A stretch of DNA of 64,000 bases, from positions 59,586,270 through 59,650,269 of the forward strand of contig CM048846.1 in NCBI GenBank assembly GCA_026545225.1, in the 5' to 3' direction. Below are positions 1-11,999 of this stretch, piece after piece; positions within the stretch are counted from its first letter, which is position 1; the number at the start of each line of letters is the position of its first letter. A model generated the notes under the pieces. That model ran no database searches. It saw only the letters and a list, made by a program, of their open reading frames with translations, and was not told the DNA's origin. Origin of the DNA: Cornus controversa. Taxonomy: Eukaryota; Streptophyta; Magnoliopsida; Cornales; Cornaceae. A program made the translations under genes and the position numbers.

Positions 1-69
1 GAGCATTTGGACACCGGAGACACCATCATCGATGACGACAACAAGTGGTACGAAATCACCGAGAGATAG
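1..69 (+). CDS. C-terminal end of an unrecognised protein (partial)
   Basis: Frame 1 is open from the first base to a TAG stop at 67-69 and encodes 22 acidic, hydrophilic residues ending in KWYEITER. The GC content and codon use are clearly richer than the AT-rich sequence that follows, as expected for a true exon end. The gene would be transcribed towards the minus-strand WRKY gene, so the two are convergent. I do not recognise the family from so short a tail. It could also be the end of a conserved 3' exon read in frame by chance, but the sharp change in composition after the stop argues for real coding sequence. Confidence 0.5.
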   Translation, partial: EHLDTGDTIIDDDNKWYEITER

Positions 70-1113
70 ATCCGCGAAGTTGCCAATAACAGTATTCTTT
101 ATCTCAAGATGGGGTCTCAGGTGGCGAAGCAATTTGGATGGGATGGCAATCGACACACACACCTACATATATACACATCAACATATGCACAAACATCTTT
201 GATTTTGGAGATCAGTTGTTCTTTGCATATGTATCTTTGATTTTGAAAATTTGTTCTTTGCAATATATATATGTATATATATTGGACACATGTTTCTTGG
301 ACCATCATCTAAAGGCAATTTTGTCCTAAAAGATCAGATATTTTGATAAATAAATGCCATTGTAAAAGTTAGCAAAGTCATTTAAGATAAAAGGAAGGAC
401 ATTTTAATCGGATCATGTAATTTTTTTTTTGGACAAATATAAGGTTTTTTTTTTTGGATAGAGAGGGGGTATTAGTAGCGAGTGTGAAAACCTCATGGAT
501 ACACTGGTACAAGATTTTTAAAAAATTTAATTTGAGTATAATTAGGTCAAACCTCGAGGGATATCAATGTATTTAACCCTTTAAACAATCATCACAATTC
601 ATAACAGATTCATAACAGTACCAAGTCCGCAAATTGAAAACATTACTAAGATTAACAATTGAACAGACACCAAATGACGACCTTATTTCAGATCCACATC
701 CTGGCAAGAAAATGCGTGTCAGCTTAGAAGGTCAAACCAATCAATACTTTTTTTTTTCAAACAATCAATACTTTGAATAGGCTTCAAGTTCACAATCAAC
801 ATGTAATTACTGTGTAAATTGCAGACCTAAATAACTGCCTCCGTTTCCAAAATTGGACATGCTTTCTCCAAAACGAGGATATAAATTAGGAATCTAGATG
901 CCACAGCCAGAGAAAACATGAATGAAATTATGCTAACCAGAATATACAGAACTGCTTCCAGGTAGAACACATAGGGATAAAAACAAAAACAAAAAAAAAA
1001 CAAAATTTCATCAAACCTATGAATTTAATGATGCATATTGAAAGGCTGCATGATCTATAGAAGACATGCTCATGGAGATCATACTCTGGGTCAACAACAA
1101 CTACATCTGTTTA
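70..1113. other. Convergent intergenic spacer with 3' UTRs
   Basis: This AT-rich stretch separates the stop of the partial gene from the stop of the WRKY gene. It should hold both 3' UTRs. It contains poly-T tracts (about 421-430 and 446-455) and short TA runs near 256-280. The segment at about 540-590 resembles the terminal inverted repeat of the Mutator-like element at 39657-41042 (both share the phrase ATTTAACCC after an AAACCTC block), but I found no matching second end. No convincing ORF is present. Confidence 0.5.
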
Positions 1114-4100
1114 TTAACAAGGCCTGATTTCAATCCCCATACTCAGAAGAGTTCGAGCTGACTCCAGTGCCTTTTCACCTCCAAGTTCCTCGACTTTCTC
1201 ACCTGTCAGATCAGCTTCCATGTCTTCTGAACACTGGCTTGAAGATCTTTGTTTTGATAATGTTTCAACTTCTTTGGATTGCACATTGTTCACAGCTGTA
1301 GCAGCAGTTACAAATAGAGAACTTGGTGGACCATGTCGCTTCTTGGGTACAGGCATGTCATGATCATGTTTCCCCTCATATGTTACTATGATTGCTCTTG
1401 CATCATCCAAAGCTCTCTCAACATGCTTACGAACAGGGCATCCAGCAGATGTGCATCTGTAGTAGCTCCTATCATATAAAGCAAAGAACAATCCGATTAA
1501 AAATCAACAAATGGCCAAAATACTGACCGTTGTTTAAGGCCATATTCTTGTCGGTCAGTTTTCAGAGCTGAGCACAAAATGGTCTGTAATATGCTTGAAG
1601 AAAGTCATTCCAACAATTAAACTCGTAATTACTGCTACAAAATCAGGCGGGAAATCCTTTGTGCCAAAAAAAAAAAAAACATCAATATAAAACAATGGGG
1701 TATCCTTTCCTGTGGAGACCAAGATACAGCAACATCTAAGGTGTAAAAAAGAAAAAAAGTAGGAAAATATTGAGATCTGATAGAGCACAACTTAGGGAAT
1801 CATAAAGCTAACCTGAGGACCTGCTCATGCGGCTCAAACTCCACAGTCCACAGATCTTTCAAAATTCTATTCCATCCTTTCAATCTCTTGTTTTAGCAAA
1901 ACAAAATCCTAGTACCTAAGTCTTAAGAAAAAAAAATCTAAATTAGTTATCAAATGCAGTTATTAATTATTGTTGGAGAATATCATTATAAAGTGATTTA
2001 AGCCTTAATAGAATATTTGATTGGAGTGATTCATGACAGTGATTTTAGGAATCATCCATCAATATATTTTTCATATTTATCACATGTGTACTCTTTCACC
2101 TATAAATAGAGGTGATTATTGGAAACAAAACTAAGTGAGAGTACAATAAAAGTGATGTAGCCCTTTAGGCTTTGTGTGTCATGGATGTAGGGCATAGTGG
2201 CCGAACCAAGTTATATTCTTCTAATCTTCTTGTTTAATTTTTCTCTTCAATTTTATTTTATTTTATCAACAGGGTATTAGATCAGGTTTAACATATACTA
2301 CTCTAAACTCGTCTCCGATCTTAGGATCAACTCGTCTCGGATCTTCGAATCAACTCATATCGGATCTCAGGATCAACTCATCCCGGATCTCAGAACCAAC
2401 TTATCTTGGATTTTCAGATCAACTCGTCTCCAGTTCTCAACAACTTCCTATTTAGTTTCAAGTTGGACACTTGAGGAAATCTCTATGTACCAACTTAAGG
2501 GGAGGTGTTGGAGAATATCATTATTTAAGCCTTGATAGAATATTTGATTGGAGTGATTCATGAGTCATGAACATTGATCGGTGGGTCGGGACAACATCGA
2601 AATTACAAGTTGAGACACATGGCCCAGACCAAGAGGTGAGCTAGACTCAGGCCAAAACTAAGAAACCTGTTCCCTCAATTAATTATATACATATGTTAAT
2701 TGAGGACTAGGGTTCGAACTAGGGTCCTCTTGCTCTGAGCAATATGCTCTACCACAAAGCTACAAACTTAAATTATTCATATGATTTTATAAACAACTAA
2801 ATCTCTAAAGCATTACATATATATCCAATACATATGTTCATATACATATGTAGTCATACATATGCATATATTTACGGATAGATAAACATAAATACACACA
2901 CACACACATATACATCGAAGTGTATAAACACATATGTATATATGTGTATAGGAATATCTATAGTATATATGTTATGTATGTATGTATACAAGTATATATT
3001 GTAGTATTTTATATACACATATATAGTTGTATATAAATATTTCTATTAACAAGTCGGGCCACAGTTCCGAGGCATCACCTAGATATCTTGGTAAAACTGG
3101 AAGACAGTGAATAGATAATTCTAAAGAGTAAATTTAAGGTTACAAGTGATGGCACTATTACATGGTATGGCAGTTTATCAAGGCGAGTCAGTACAAATCA
3201 GATTAATTTGAAGGGTTGACTCTTAGGATTTTCCATGCCACTATATCCATGTTTTCTTGAATCCATTCTCATCTCCATATCCATGTGACGTAGATTACAA
3301 GGAAGAATGGTTAAACAGATTAAAGAAAGGGAACCGAATCATTCTCACCACTATATTTCAAAGGATATACTGATAAACTACTAACACACGTAGAACGTAA
3401 AAATGAGTTCCAGCCCATGCTGTCTTAATAATGCAAAATTCATGGAGTGTTTGGCCCTATGAGTTTAAAATATGTCTAGTAGCTGGTACAACTTCAAGAA
3501 AACAAAAAAAGACTCTTGTATGGTAGCTTAGTCAGATCCTATAGTAGGACAAATATGATTCTAGTTGAAAACAAAATTTGTACTTGAATTCATCAGAATT
3601 CCAATCAGCAGTCCATCACAAACTGTCTCAGAATACAGACCAGCATCATTTTCTATACTTAATTTCTAAACAAAGACTATTTTTTGTTAAGATTAGGATT
3701 ATTAGAAATCTAATCAAAATCATAGTTGAATTACACAACTAAATAAACTATCAGAAAGGTCAAAGGACAAATTACTACAAAAAGTCTAGTCTGGAAGCAA
3801 AAACAGTAATCCATTAATGTGTAATTATCCCATGCAGCAGATAGATTGATTTATTTTGCAACAAATGAACTACAAATATCTTAGAATGAGGAAATGGAAG
3901 GAGAATGTAAAAAACAAAAACAATAAGAAATAGAAAGCACTTCAGCTAGTACTGTGATCGGTTAATGAAAATCTCAACAAGGCTTTTTATAGATGCTACA
4001 AATAGATGTTCTAGCTTGGGAAACCTTAGTTGTCTATCTTATTGACTAGTTACAAGCTAGAGGCCTGATTGTTGCTTTATACGATTCAATTATCTCTACC

Positions 4101-7100
4101 AGTTGCTAAAAGAATAGTTCAACAACTTCAACAGTCATAACAGATCATATTTAGTGAACTGAATGCTTTATTTTTTTTATTATTATATCTTTGGAATACT
4201 ATGTAAAAAAACCAGTTGATAAAGAGTTTTTCATTAAGTCCCTTCTCCCAATATTTTGCTTCCTCAATTTTTAATGTATTTCCCATATAGGCTAATAGTA
4301 AGCAGAAGGATTTTTCATAAAAGTTAAGACTAGAACTTGTCTCTGATATTAATTGCTTCTTTTTTTTCCCTTTCTCCCCCTTTTGAGGATATGCATACTG
4401 CTAGAAAATCAATACCATATCTAATCACTTTTTTATCTCCCCAAATGAAAGCAAGATTTATTTCAGAAAAATGATTATATTTGAAAAAGAAAATAAGTAT
4501 TATCTACATGCAATGAATTTATGTGAAAAACTTTAGTGCATTGTAAGAACGTAAGAAACATTATTAGAAGAAATATTATGTTCATATAACAAATAAGAAA
4601 CTGAACGGCTACATAAAATAGGCATAAAGAAAATAATAAATGACGAAATCAAACATAAAACCATATGTTACAACTGAATTAACCCATTCAAATCATGTTT
4701 AAGCAGAAAAGTGTTTTGCAACACATATCAAAGGAATCAACTAAAACTAATATACCAAAGGCAATTAAAAAAATATACAGCTAAGGTAATTTGAAATTCA
4801 CCTAGGGTGAGGATTCCCCTTGACCATTTTCTGCCCATATTTACGCCACCTGTAGCCATCACTTGATACACCCGCATCACCAGAAGCATGTACAACAATT
4901 TTAGGCTCCTTAACAGTTCTAAGAAGCGCTCCCGAATATGCTATGGTGCTTCCTTTCATCCTGCTTGTTGACAGAGAAAATGTACAATAAAGGGGTAAGT
5001 AAAATATTGAAACAAAGTCCAGTGAAAAATAAAATTCTTTAAATAGCATACCTTCGTTTCAGCATTGGTTCATCACCAGGTTTTTCCTGAGCATCAATGT
5101 TAGCAATCTCATTGGAACCACTTGCATTCTGTTCTCTCTCTTCAGGTGGCGGCAGTGTCAGTTGTTGTAATTCTCTCCTGATTATATGAAGAATGTAAAT
5201 AACAAAGTCAATAATAACACAAAACCATAAATGAAATAATTTATATCCAATTACTAAAGAACATGCCTTTGTTTTGGCTCCAAATCATCACCATCTTCCT
5301 CCTCTACCTTAATGCTTGCATCACCATCTGAACTGCTGTGTGTCTGTGCTTCCATTCCAGGTGCCATAGATTGATCTGAATCATCTGTCTTCTGAAGTGG
5401 ACAATCTATGGTATCATTACCTACAACATGTCCAGCAGATGATACAAGCCTTCTTGACCTAGTGCATCTAATCTTCGGAGGTGGATCATGATTGTGTAGA
5501 CCCTCATTAACAATCTCAATGACACAACCAGAGTGATCACAGCGTTGAACCTTCTTCTTCGCATGACAACCAGAATTTGCGCATCTGTAATAACTCCTAG
5601 AACTTCTAGCATTCTTCACTTGTTTTTGGCCATACTTCCTCCAATTATACCCATCACTTGTAAGCATCTTCGAGGCAGGTACTGATTCATAGTTGGAGGA
5701 GGTTTGCTGGTTCACTTTTGGCACACAAATATTGTCATGAGGTGTTGATAATGCTTCTTCTCTTACCGGTATTGAATTTAGTACACTTGACTCAGATGGT
5801 ATAACAGGTGATAACTCAGTAGAAGGACATGCACACCCAGATTGAACCACCTGTGACTGAGCTTGAGCAGCTTTAGCTGTCATACTTGCCAAAACCTCCT
5901 GATGCGAAATCTCAAATTGCTCCTACAAAATAAATAATGAAAGTAATACACCTACAATCATTGAAGCACCTTTAAACAAAGGTTGGCAATCAAAATTTCA
6001 CCATAGTGGTCCTGTAAGACATATTATGAGTGATTCACAGTAGATCATCACCAAAAGTAATTTCTACAATACACAAATCACAGACACTAACCTATCAAGA
6101 AAGTTTTAAGAAGTTCCCTTCTACAATACACAAATCATGGCCACACAACTATCAAGAAATTTCTAAGAATTTCGCCTGAATCAGATCCGTGCATTTATCA
6201 TAAGTTATTCTATTACCTATATGATCATTCAAATTGTAGCCTTTCCAATTAGGGTAATCAACAATAATTTAGTATCTACTCAATCTCTTTAAAACGATAT
6301 TTCCCACAGTATTGTGTATTTAGCATATTTCGAAGAGCTTTTGAAGGCATCTAACCAGCCCTTGTATCATTCCCCAAATTCCATATTATAAAATATCGAA
6401 GACAAAATGAAGAAAAGAAAATTGATAATAGATTACAAAAAGAGTCGTGCTATGTAAATAATTAAACTCTATAACTACAGACCTTTTTTTTTTTTTTTAT
6501 GTCCTTCATACAATTTTATCTAATTAGATCTTCATTCTGGGAATCATTAATCAAGTCATGGAAACAAACTAATATGAGGTTGGTTAAGTAATTAACTTAA
6601 TGAAGGAAGTTTAAAATTAAAAACTAGAAAAAATTTGGGGAAAAGAAAAAGAATAGGACTTCATTATCTACAGGAAACCCCAATTCCTAGGAGAAAAATT
6701 ATAACCGACAGAGAAGTGTTGAAATGAAAATGGTCCCCCGAGAAAAATAGCAATAAAACATTGGTTCTAATTATGTTCTTATGCAGTATAAGTAAATTTC
6801 AAACATTTATCTTTATACATTTCGCAACTTATTCGTGTTTGGAAAATTTTCCATTGAGACAAACAGAGCCAAAGGCCAAAACCTGAACCAAAACTAACAC
6901 CAAAAATTTCTTAATGTGATCACAATTTTCATTCCACTGTAAAAACATACCCAATTCTAACAAGCATTTCAACAAATTACTAAATTACACAACTTAACTA
7001 GTTCATGCTTGACAATTCAAACATAGAGAGATCGTTCACTATCAAAAAACATCACATGCATTCAAATTATTCACAGAAAGACAAAACTGATCACTCAAAA

Positions 7101-7425
7101 CGAGACAGCACTCAACTCTATATCCAACGTCCTGTGGAAGAACCAAACCCATATCAAGCTCCGGAGCATTTCCAGAAACCCTTGAATTCACGGTCATCAC
7201 ACCTTCTAGCAGTTCGGAGAAAGAGCGGCCATCGAAGTCGCAGTCATTGAATGCTAGGGTTACGGATTTGGGGCAATGGACTGAGATTTGTTCTTCCAAT
7301 GAGGGATTGCCGAGTAGAGAGAGAGAAGGGAGAGAAGGCTGTTGCTGTGTATCAGTGAGAGGTCTGGGGATGTCATTTCTGTGTTGCTCCGTTGGTGGTT
7401 GTTGAGATGTCTGCATGTCAGCCAT
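1114..7425 (-). CDS. Group I WRKY transcription factor (two WRKY domains)
   Basis: Nuclear DNA-binding regulator of the kind that binds W-box promoters. Coding exons on the minus strand, in order: exon 1 from ATG 7423-7425 with an unresolved 3' edge, 5922-5267, 5177-5052, 4960-4802, 1468-1114 (TAA). Exons 2-5 give 431 residues; exon 1 adds roughly 80-100. The N-terminal WRKY domain (about 5650-5480) has WRKYGQK and a C-X4-C-X23-H-N-H finger. The C-terminal domain has WRKYGQK in exon 4 and C-X4-C-X23-H-D-H in exon 5, with the conserved intron splitting the Arg codon after NPHP. The tail after it ([13 protein letters not shown]) resembles the WRKY32/WRKY1 branch, from memory. Exon 2 ends at a GC donor (AG|GCATGT), the only nearby choice that fits the phase. 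Exon 1 must end in phase 0; AGG|GTTTCT (7180) and AGA|GTTGAG (7117) are candidates. A short exon between exons 1 and 2 cannot be excluded. Confidence 0.9.
1971..2564 (+). mobile_element. TRIM (miniature LTR retrotransposon), 3' LTR truncated
   Basis: A 301-bp LTR at 1971-2271 starts TGTTGGAGAA, carries a TATAAATA box at 2101-2108 and ends in CAACA. A degenerate primer-binding site resembling the initiator-Met tRNA site follows it. The internal part is only about 235 bp, codes for nothing, and is made largely of a GATCAACTC / TCGGATCT phrase repeated about five times. A purine tract (AAGGGGAGG, about 2497-2505) precedes a second copy of the LTR start at 2506. That second LTR stays similar only to about 2564, so it is truncated. 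Relative to it, the first LTR has a small insertion near its start. The size and layout match TRIM elements. Confidence 0.75.
2706..2765 (-). repeat. tRNA-derived SINE head
   Basis: Read on the minus strand, it has a box A-like segment (TAGCTTTGTGGTAGAGC) and a box B-like segment (AGTTCGAACCC) about 25 nt apart, the internal RNA polymerase III promoter layout of tRNAs. There is no acceptor stem pairing and no proper anticodon loop, so it is more likely a SINE remnant than a tRNA gene. Confidence 0.4.
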
Positions 7426-8893
7426 GACCTTTATAGAGAGAAAAAGATCTATATATATATGTATATATATATATATAGCGATAGAGAGAGAGAGGTGGTG
7501 TTTCAGACGGTCTTTTAAGGTGCGCTGTGCATGGCGTTCGGTTTTTGGTTAGTTTGTCTCCACATCGAGAAGAAAGGGTTTTAAAGAGAGAGAGAGAGAA
7601 GTAAATAAATGGGGCTCGTTCTTTGACTGATTTTGACTAAGTGGTTAGATTTGGAGGGTTTGGGGCTGTAAGTAACTGCACCAGATCCCCTCCGCAAAGG
7701 AGATTGTCTGTGTGCTGTGACATCAAACAATATGGTTTTGTAATTTTTAAATAATTATTTTTTTAAAATATCAAATTTATAAATAAAATAATATCTTTTA
7801 TTTTACGTAAGTTTTAAAAATTTTAGACAAAATAGATACTAAATTTATCACATTTCTTTAAACAAACATTGTACTTAATTTGAGAGTCCTAAATTTATGA
7901 AAAATTCTCCAACTCTTAATTTGAGAGTTCTGAATTCATGAAAAATTCTCTATTAAATGAATTTGTAATTCTATTTATTATATAGAGCCATCAAAGATAC
8001 AACAATTTCACACCAAACGTGCAAAATAACACTTTAAAATAAAAAAATGCAAAGACCTTGACCAACAACCATTGAAAATCTTATTAATATTCTTGTTAAA
8101 CATAAGTTAAATTAAGGAAATATTTTTTTTATTTCTTATATGTAATAAATATTTTTATTTGTTATATTATGTTAAGTTTTATTAATTAATGTACAACTAA
8201 TTAATAATTTAAATTATAATCTATTTAACACTTAAGAGCAATAGATATGTGCAATTTCTTTACTTTTTCTCATTCCTTTAATTTAATGTTATTATTTATA
8301 ATTATATAATACTATGTGATGTTATTATTTGTAATTATATAACGTTATTTAATTATATAATATTATTTATAAGTTATATATATATATATTTATTTTATTT
8401 CATGTTATATTATTTAGTGTTATATATTATTTATAGAGATAGAAAGAAATATATATATTTATATATATTCATATATAGAGAGAAGGGGGATATGATTTGT
8501 TGTGCGAATTGTGCCCCAAAACATGGTAGTTTTAAGGCAAAGAACATACACAGGATCTCCTTTCACAAGAGAGATCCTAATCCGTAAGTAACTGACACCA
8601 TTAGAGTGGACGTGTTTTGTTCACCTGTTTGGTTGTTCAGAAAGTATGAGAAAAAAGCAACCGATAGAGTCAACCAGATTGGCAGCATAGAAGCTTTAAA
8701 ACATGAAAAAATAAAAATAAAAAAGTGTGAAAAATAAAAAAAATAAAAAAGTAACGAAATGATTAGAAATACCATCAAGGTCTAGAGCGATCAAGTGCTG
8801 TGGACTGTGCTTATAAAGCATTTGTGATGGTACTAAATAGGTGTGTTAAATCTATAAAAATTTTAAAATTTATAAATATTTATTTAAATTCTT

Positions 8894-8938
<45 letters not shown>

Positions 8939-9480
8939 TATTTCTAAAATATATTTAAAAATTTAAATTGAGTTTTAGAAAGATGAATTAATTTTGTTGA
9001 AAATAGGAATGGAGATGATGAAATAGAGAAATATGTTGTTTATTTATGAAGTAAATGTGTTAATTTTAAATAAATTTATTTAAAACAAATTAAGTCGGAA
9101 CATAATCTAAGTAGTACTCAAATTAAAGCTCTCCGAATTTTCTTTCTAATATAAATGGTTTCATCAAAAAATTCAATTCATAATAAAAGTTGCTGAAGTT
9201 CAAGTGAAGGAAACAAAAAATATATATATATAGAATTATATATATCCAAGTAAAGAAACTTAATGAAAAAAATATTATAACTCTTACCTACACTAAAGTA
9301 GCGTAACTTTTCCAACACAAAAGAAAAGTAATATAATAATATTATAAATAATTTTTTTATATATATTTTTACTTTATAAATTTTCACTCTAATCCTAAGT
9401 GTGTTAAATCTACATAAATTCTAAAATTTATAAATATATATTTTAACTCTCTTCATCTCTCTAAAGAAAAGTATAAGCAA
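7426..9480. other. WRKY upstream region, AT-rich with microsatellites
   Basis: The first part should be the WRKY 5' UTR and promoter on the minus strand. A TA-rich microsatellite (about 7450-7480) and GA tracts (about 7481-7494, 7588-7600) lie close upstream of the ATG. From about 7730 to 9480 the sequence is very AT-rich. A CT-then-AT microsatellite lies at about 8892-8938. Two similar segments, about 8840-8900 and about 9400-9460 (both with GTGTGTTAAATCTA and CTAAAATTTATAAATA-like phrases), flank about 500 bp of AT-rich DNA and may be the ends of an unnamed element. No convincing ORF. Confidence 0.5.
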
Positions 9481-11408
9481 TCATTGATCGACTCCAATGG
9501 ATAGGGGTGGCAAAAGGGCACAAGTGCACCCCAAAAAGGGGCAAGTTGTGGCATTAGGAGTCCCTATACTCCACCATTTACCAACCAATCTTTAATACCT
9601 TCCAACCAATCATCCCAAGTTGTCCAAAATTCATCTAATACCATCTATAACATTTGTAAATGAAGACAATATCATAAAATATTGAATGTAATTCAAATCA
9701 TTTCCAATTTACATTCATCTCAAGGAGTCTAACTTGCTGAAATTATACATTTTTGAGGAAAAAAGAGAGGAACTTCAAAGGAGGAACAATATACATATAC
9801 AACATGTTTGTCCATAGTCCAATTACACTTATTCCATATAAAATTTCCAACTTATCCCAAAATAAACCAACATGGCATACATAGTTCAAAATGTGCAAAA
9901 GCTCAAAGAAGTTCAAGTACTTCCAACCATAGCACTTCTAAGTTTCATCCACAACCAGTGCCTTCTGAAATGTTTGGGGGGAGGGGGTGAGTGATCACGT
10001 GCCTATTAGAAATATCCAAACCAACCTAAGCACCAACTCGATGCCTACTTATATGAAATGATAATCGTGACATTCCTATCGACTATATAACATAAACACA
10101 ATGCTTATCATTCTAATTTCAAAGCTATTTAGCACATGCTTTCAAAATTGAATAAACCATAGCTTATTCAACAAATAAAAGCACCACAACATTATATCAA
10201 TGATTCTAAAGAAATTTATGCTTAATCTCATAAAACTTTAATTGCACACCGAAAACAACATATGATTGGACAATTTTGACGATATAATCTTGGTCAAACT
10301 CCGATCATTCAAGTATGATGGTTAACTCCAAAAGTCATACTAGTATGGACAAATTCTAATAATTTATGTATGATTGGTCAAACTCTAAGGATCACATGAT
10401 AATTAACCATATGCATTTCCAAATCAATAAATATATATGCATTTCCAAGCCAATACATATGTACGTCAATACATAACCTATATGCACACAAAAATCATGC
10501 TTTCACATATCAAACTATCACAAGACTACCATATACATTCATACTTAAAGAAGATGAGTTGCACTACAAGTAGTTAATTAGATAGCTAGTTTAAAGTAGT
10601 TAAGTGGAAAAATCATGCTAATCAAAGATGAACTATGCTTAGTTAGGGTTCATGTATTCTCTTGACAATGTCGTTGTGAGCCACAAGACACACGAGTCAC
10701 CATTACATATTTTTATGTCAATGTCCCCATTTGAAATGCAATTGATCATAATTATGAAACTAGTGGTGTAGTTAAAGCCCTAGTTCTATCTCTTTATCTC
10801 AACCACATTTTAATTAAAGTAATTTCCATTTTGTTAATTAGTCTTAACAGACCATTCACATTTGTTCTTCAAATTGAATTGAAAGTAATCTTCCACTCAC
10901 CACCAAGTTCAAAAACTCCTAACCACCACCCTAATAAACAAAAGCACTCATCCTTCTCACCGCAACAACCACCATCTTTCTTACTCTCACCTAAATGACC
11001 ACAACACCCCTCACCATATCAATCAACTTTTAATACATTTGTCAACTTAGAAAACTGCATATTGGTGGTTGACCTCTTCCCTAATACCAATAGATCCATC
11101 ATTTCCTCTCTCCATCAAAAGCAAACCACCATTAGTCCTTCCAGTTCTACTCTTGCTTCCATGAATATTTAATGCTCTACAGCCTGAGTAAGCCTCAAAG
11201 ATCTCAGTAAATCACTAAAGAAGAAATAGAAACAAAAATTAATATTTCAGAGTCTTCCAGTTAAAATGGGGTTACTCAACTCCAATAAGTGCCTCAGGCA
11301 CATGAAATGTACTCTTAAATCTCATCTGAAGTAATCTCAGTTATTTAATATAATATAAGAAGCTTAAATAGCCTTGATAAACAAAAAGGAAGTAAAACAA
11401 TTTATCTC
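9481..11408. other. Unassigned AT-rich, possibly decayed retroelement
   Basis: No convincing ORF. Several short internal duplications are visible, such as the repeated ATATGCATTTCCAA phrase near 10421-10449 and a repeated tract around 10310-10380. The general texture, read on the minus strand, resembles the LTRs later in the window, but I could not find ends or a target duplication. Confidence 0.3.
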
Positions 11409-11409
11409 T

Positions 11410-11999
11410 TATTATAACCTAGATGTGTTTGCCCAGTTGGAACATGTAGGGACAACGTTAAATCTATTCACAAATTTGTTGCTAAGGATTGTTCACTGGC
11501 TTCCAACTATTCCTTCTCCCAGTTAGGAAAAATCTGGCTTTTTTGGAATCCTGATAGCATAAACATTTCCATCATTCAACCCACCAAGCAAGTCATTTAC
11601 TATACTGCTAACTTAATTGGTTGCAACCCCATTTTCTACATGTCCTTTGTTTATGCTTCTAATTTAGCTTTAGACAAAAGAGTCCTATGGTCAAACCTGG
11701 AACAACATACTTCTTTTGTCCAATCCCGCCCCTAGATTCTCTTTGGTGACTTCAATACAATTTCTCATGTTAATGAGAGCTTTGGTGGAGTTTGCATATA
11801 GAACTCATCGATCATAGAATTCAGGAGCTACCTACAAACTTCAGGTTCAGAAGATCTTAGATATACAGACATCTACTTTACTTGGAATAACAAGAGTGAA
11901 GGTCCATCCAATATTTCTAAAAAGCTTAATAGGGCTTTTACCAATGGCCAATGACATTCCACCTTCCCCTCCTCTAAAATGCACCTTTTTCCCACTAGG
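11410..11999 (+). pseudogene. LINE (L1-type) ORF2 endonuclease fragment, decayed
   Basis: Conceptual translation with in-frame stops shows the apurinic-type endonuclease of plant L1 LINEs: a WNPDS stretch, FVYASN followed by a basic residue and a LW..L spacer, then the diagnostic FGDFN with NES.GG downstream, and TWNN near the end. The similarity stops abruptly at about 11999, where an LTR-like sequence begins. The RT half of a LINE in the same orientation starts at about 24290. They may be two halves of one element, although about 0.4 kb of linker seems to be missing. Confidence 0.7.

Larger units (their letters stand above)
1469..4801 (-). other. WRKY-domain intron (3.3 kb)
   Basis: This is the intron that splits the C-terminal WRKY domain, a position conserved across the family. 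It begins with GTGAAT and ends with ATAG in the transcript sense. At 3333 bp it is far longer than the other introns that could be delimited here. It holds a TRIM retrotransposon (1971-2564), a tRNA-like SINE head (about 2706-2765) and CA/TA-rich simple sequence at about 2815-3045. The rest (about 3050-4800) is AT-rich with no ORF or repeat that I can name. Confidence 0.85.

Noticed and set aside
2706-2765. Possible tRNA gene on the minus strand
   Set aside because: Box A and box B are present but there is no acceptor stem pairing and no 7-nt anticodon loop; a SINE head is more likely.
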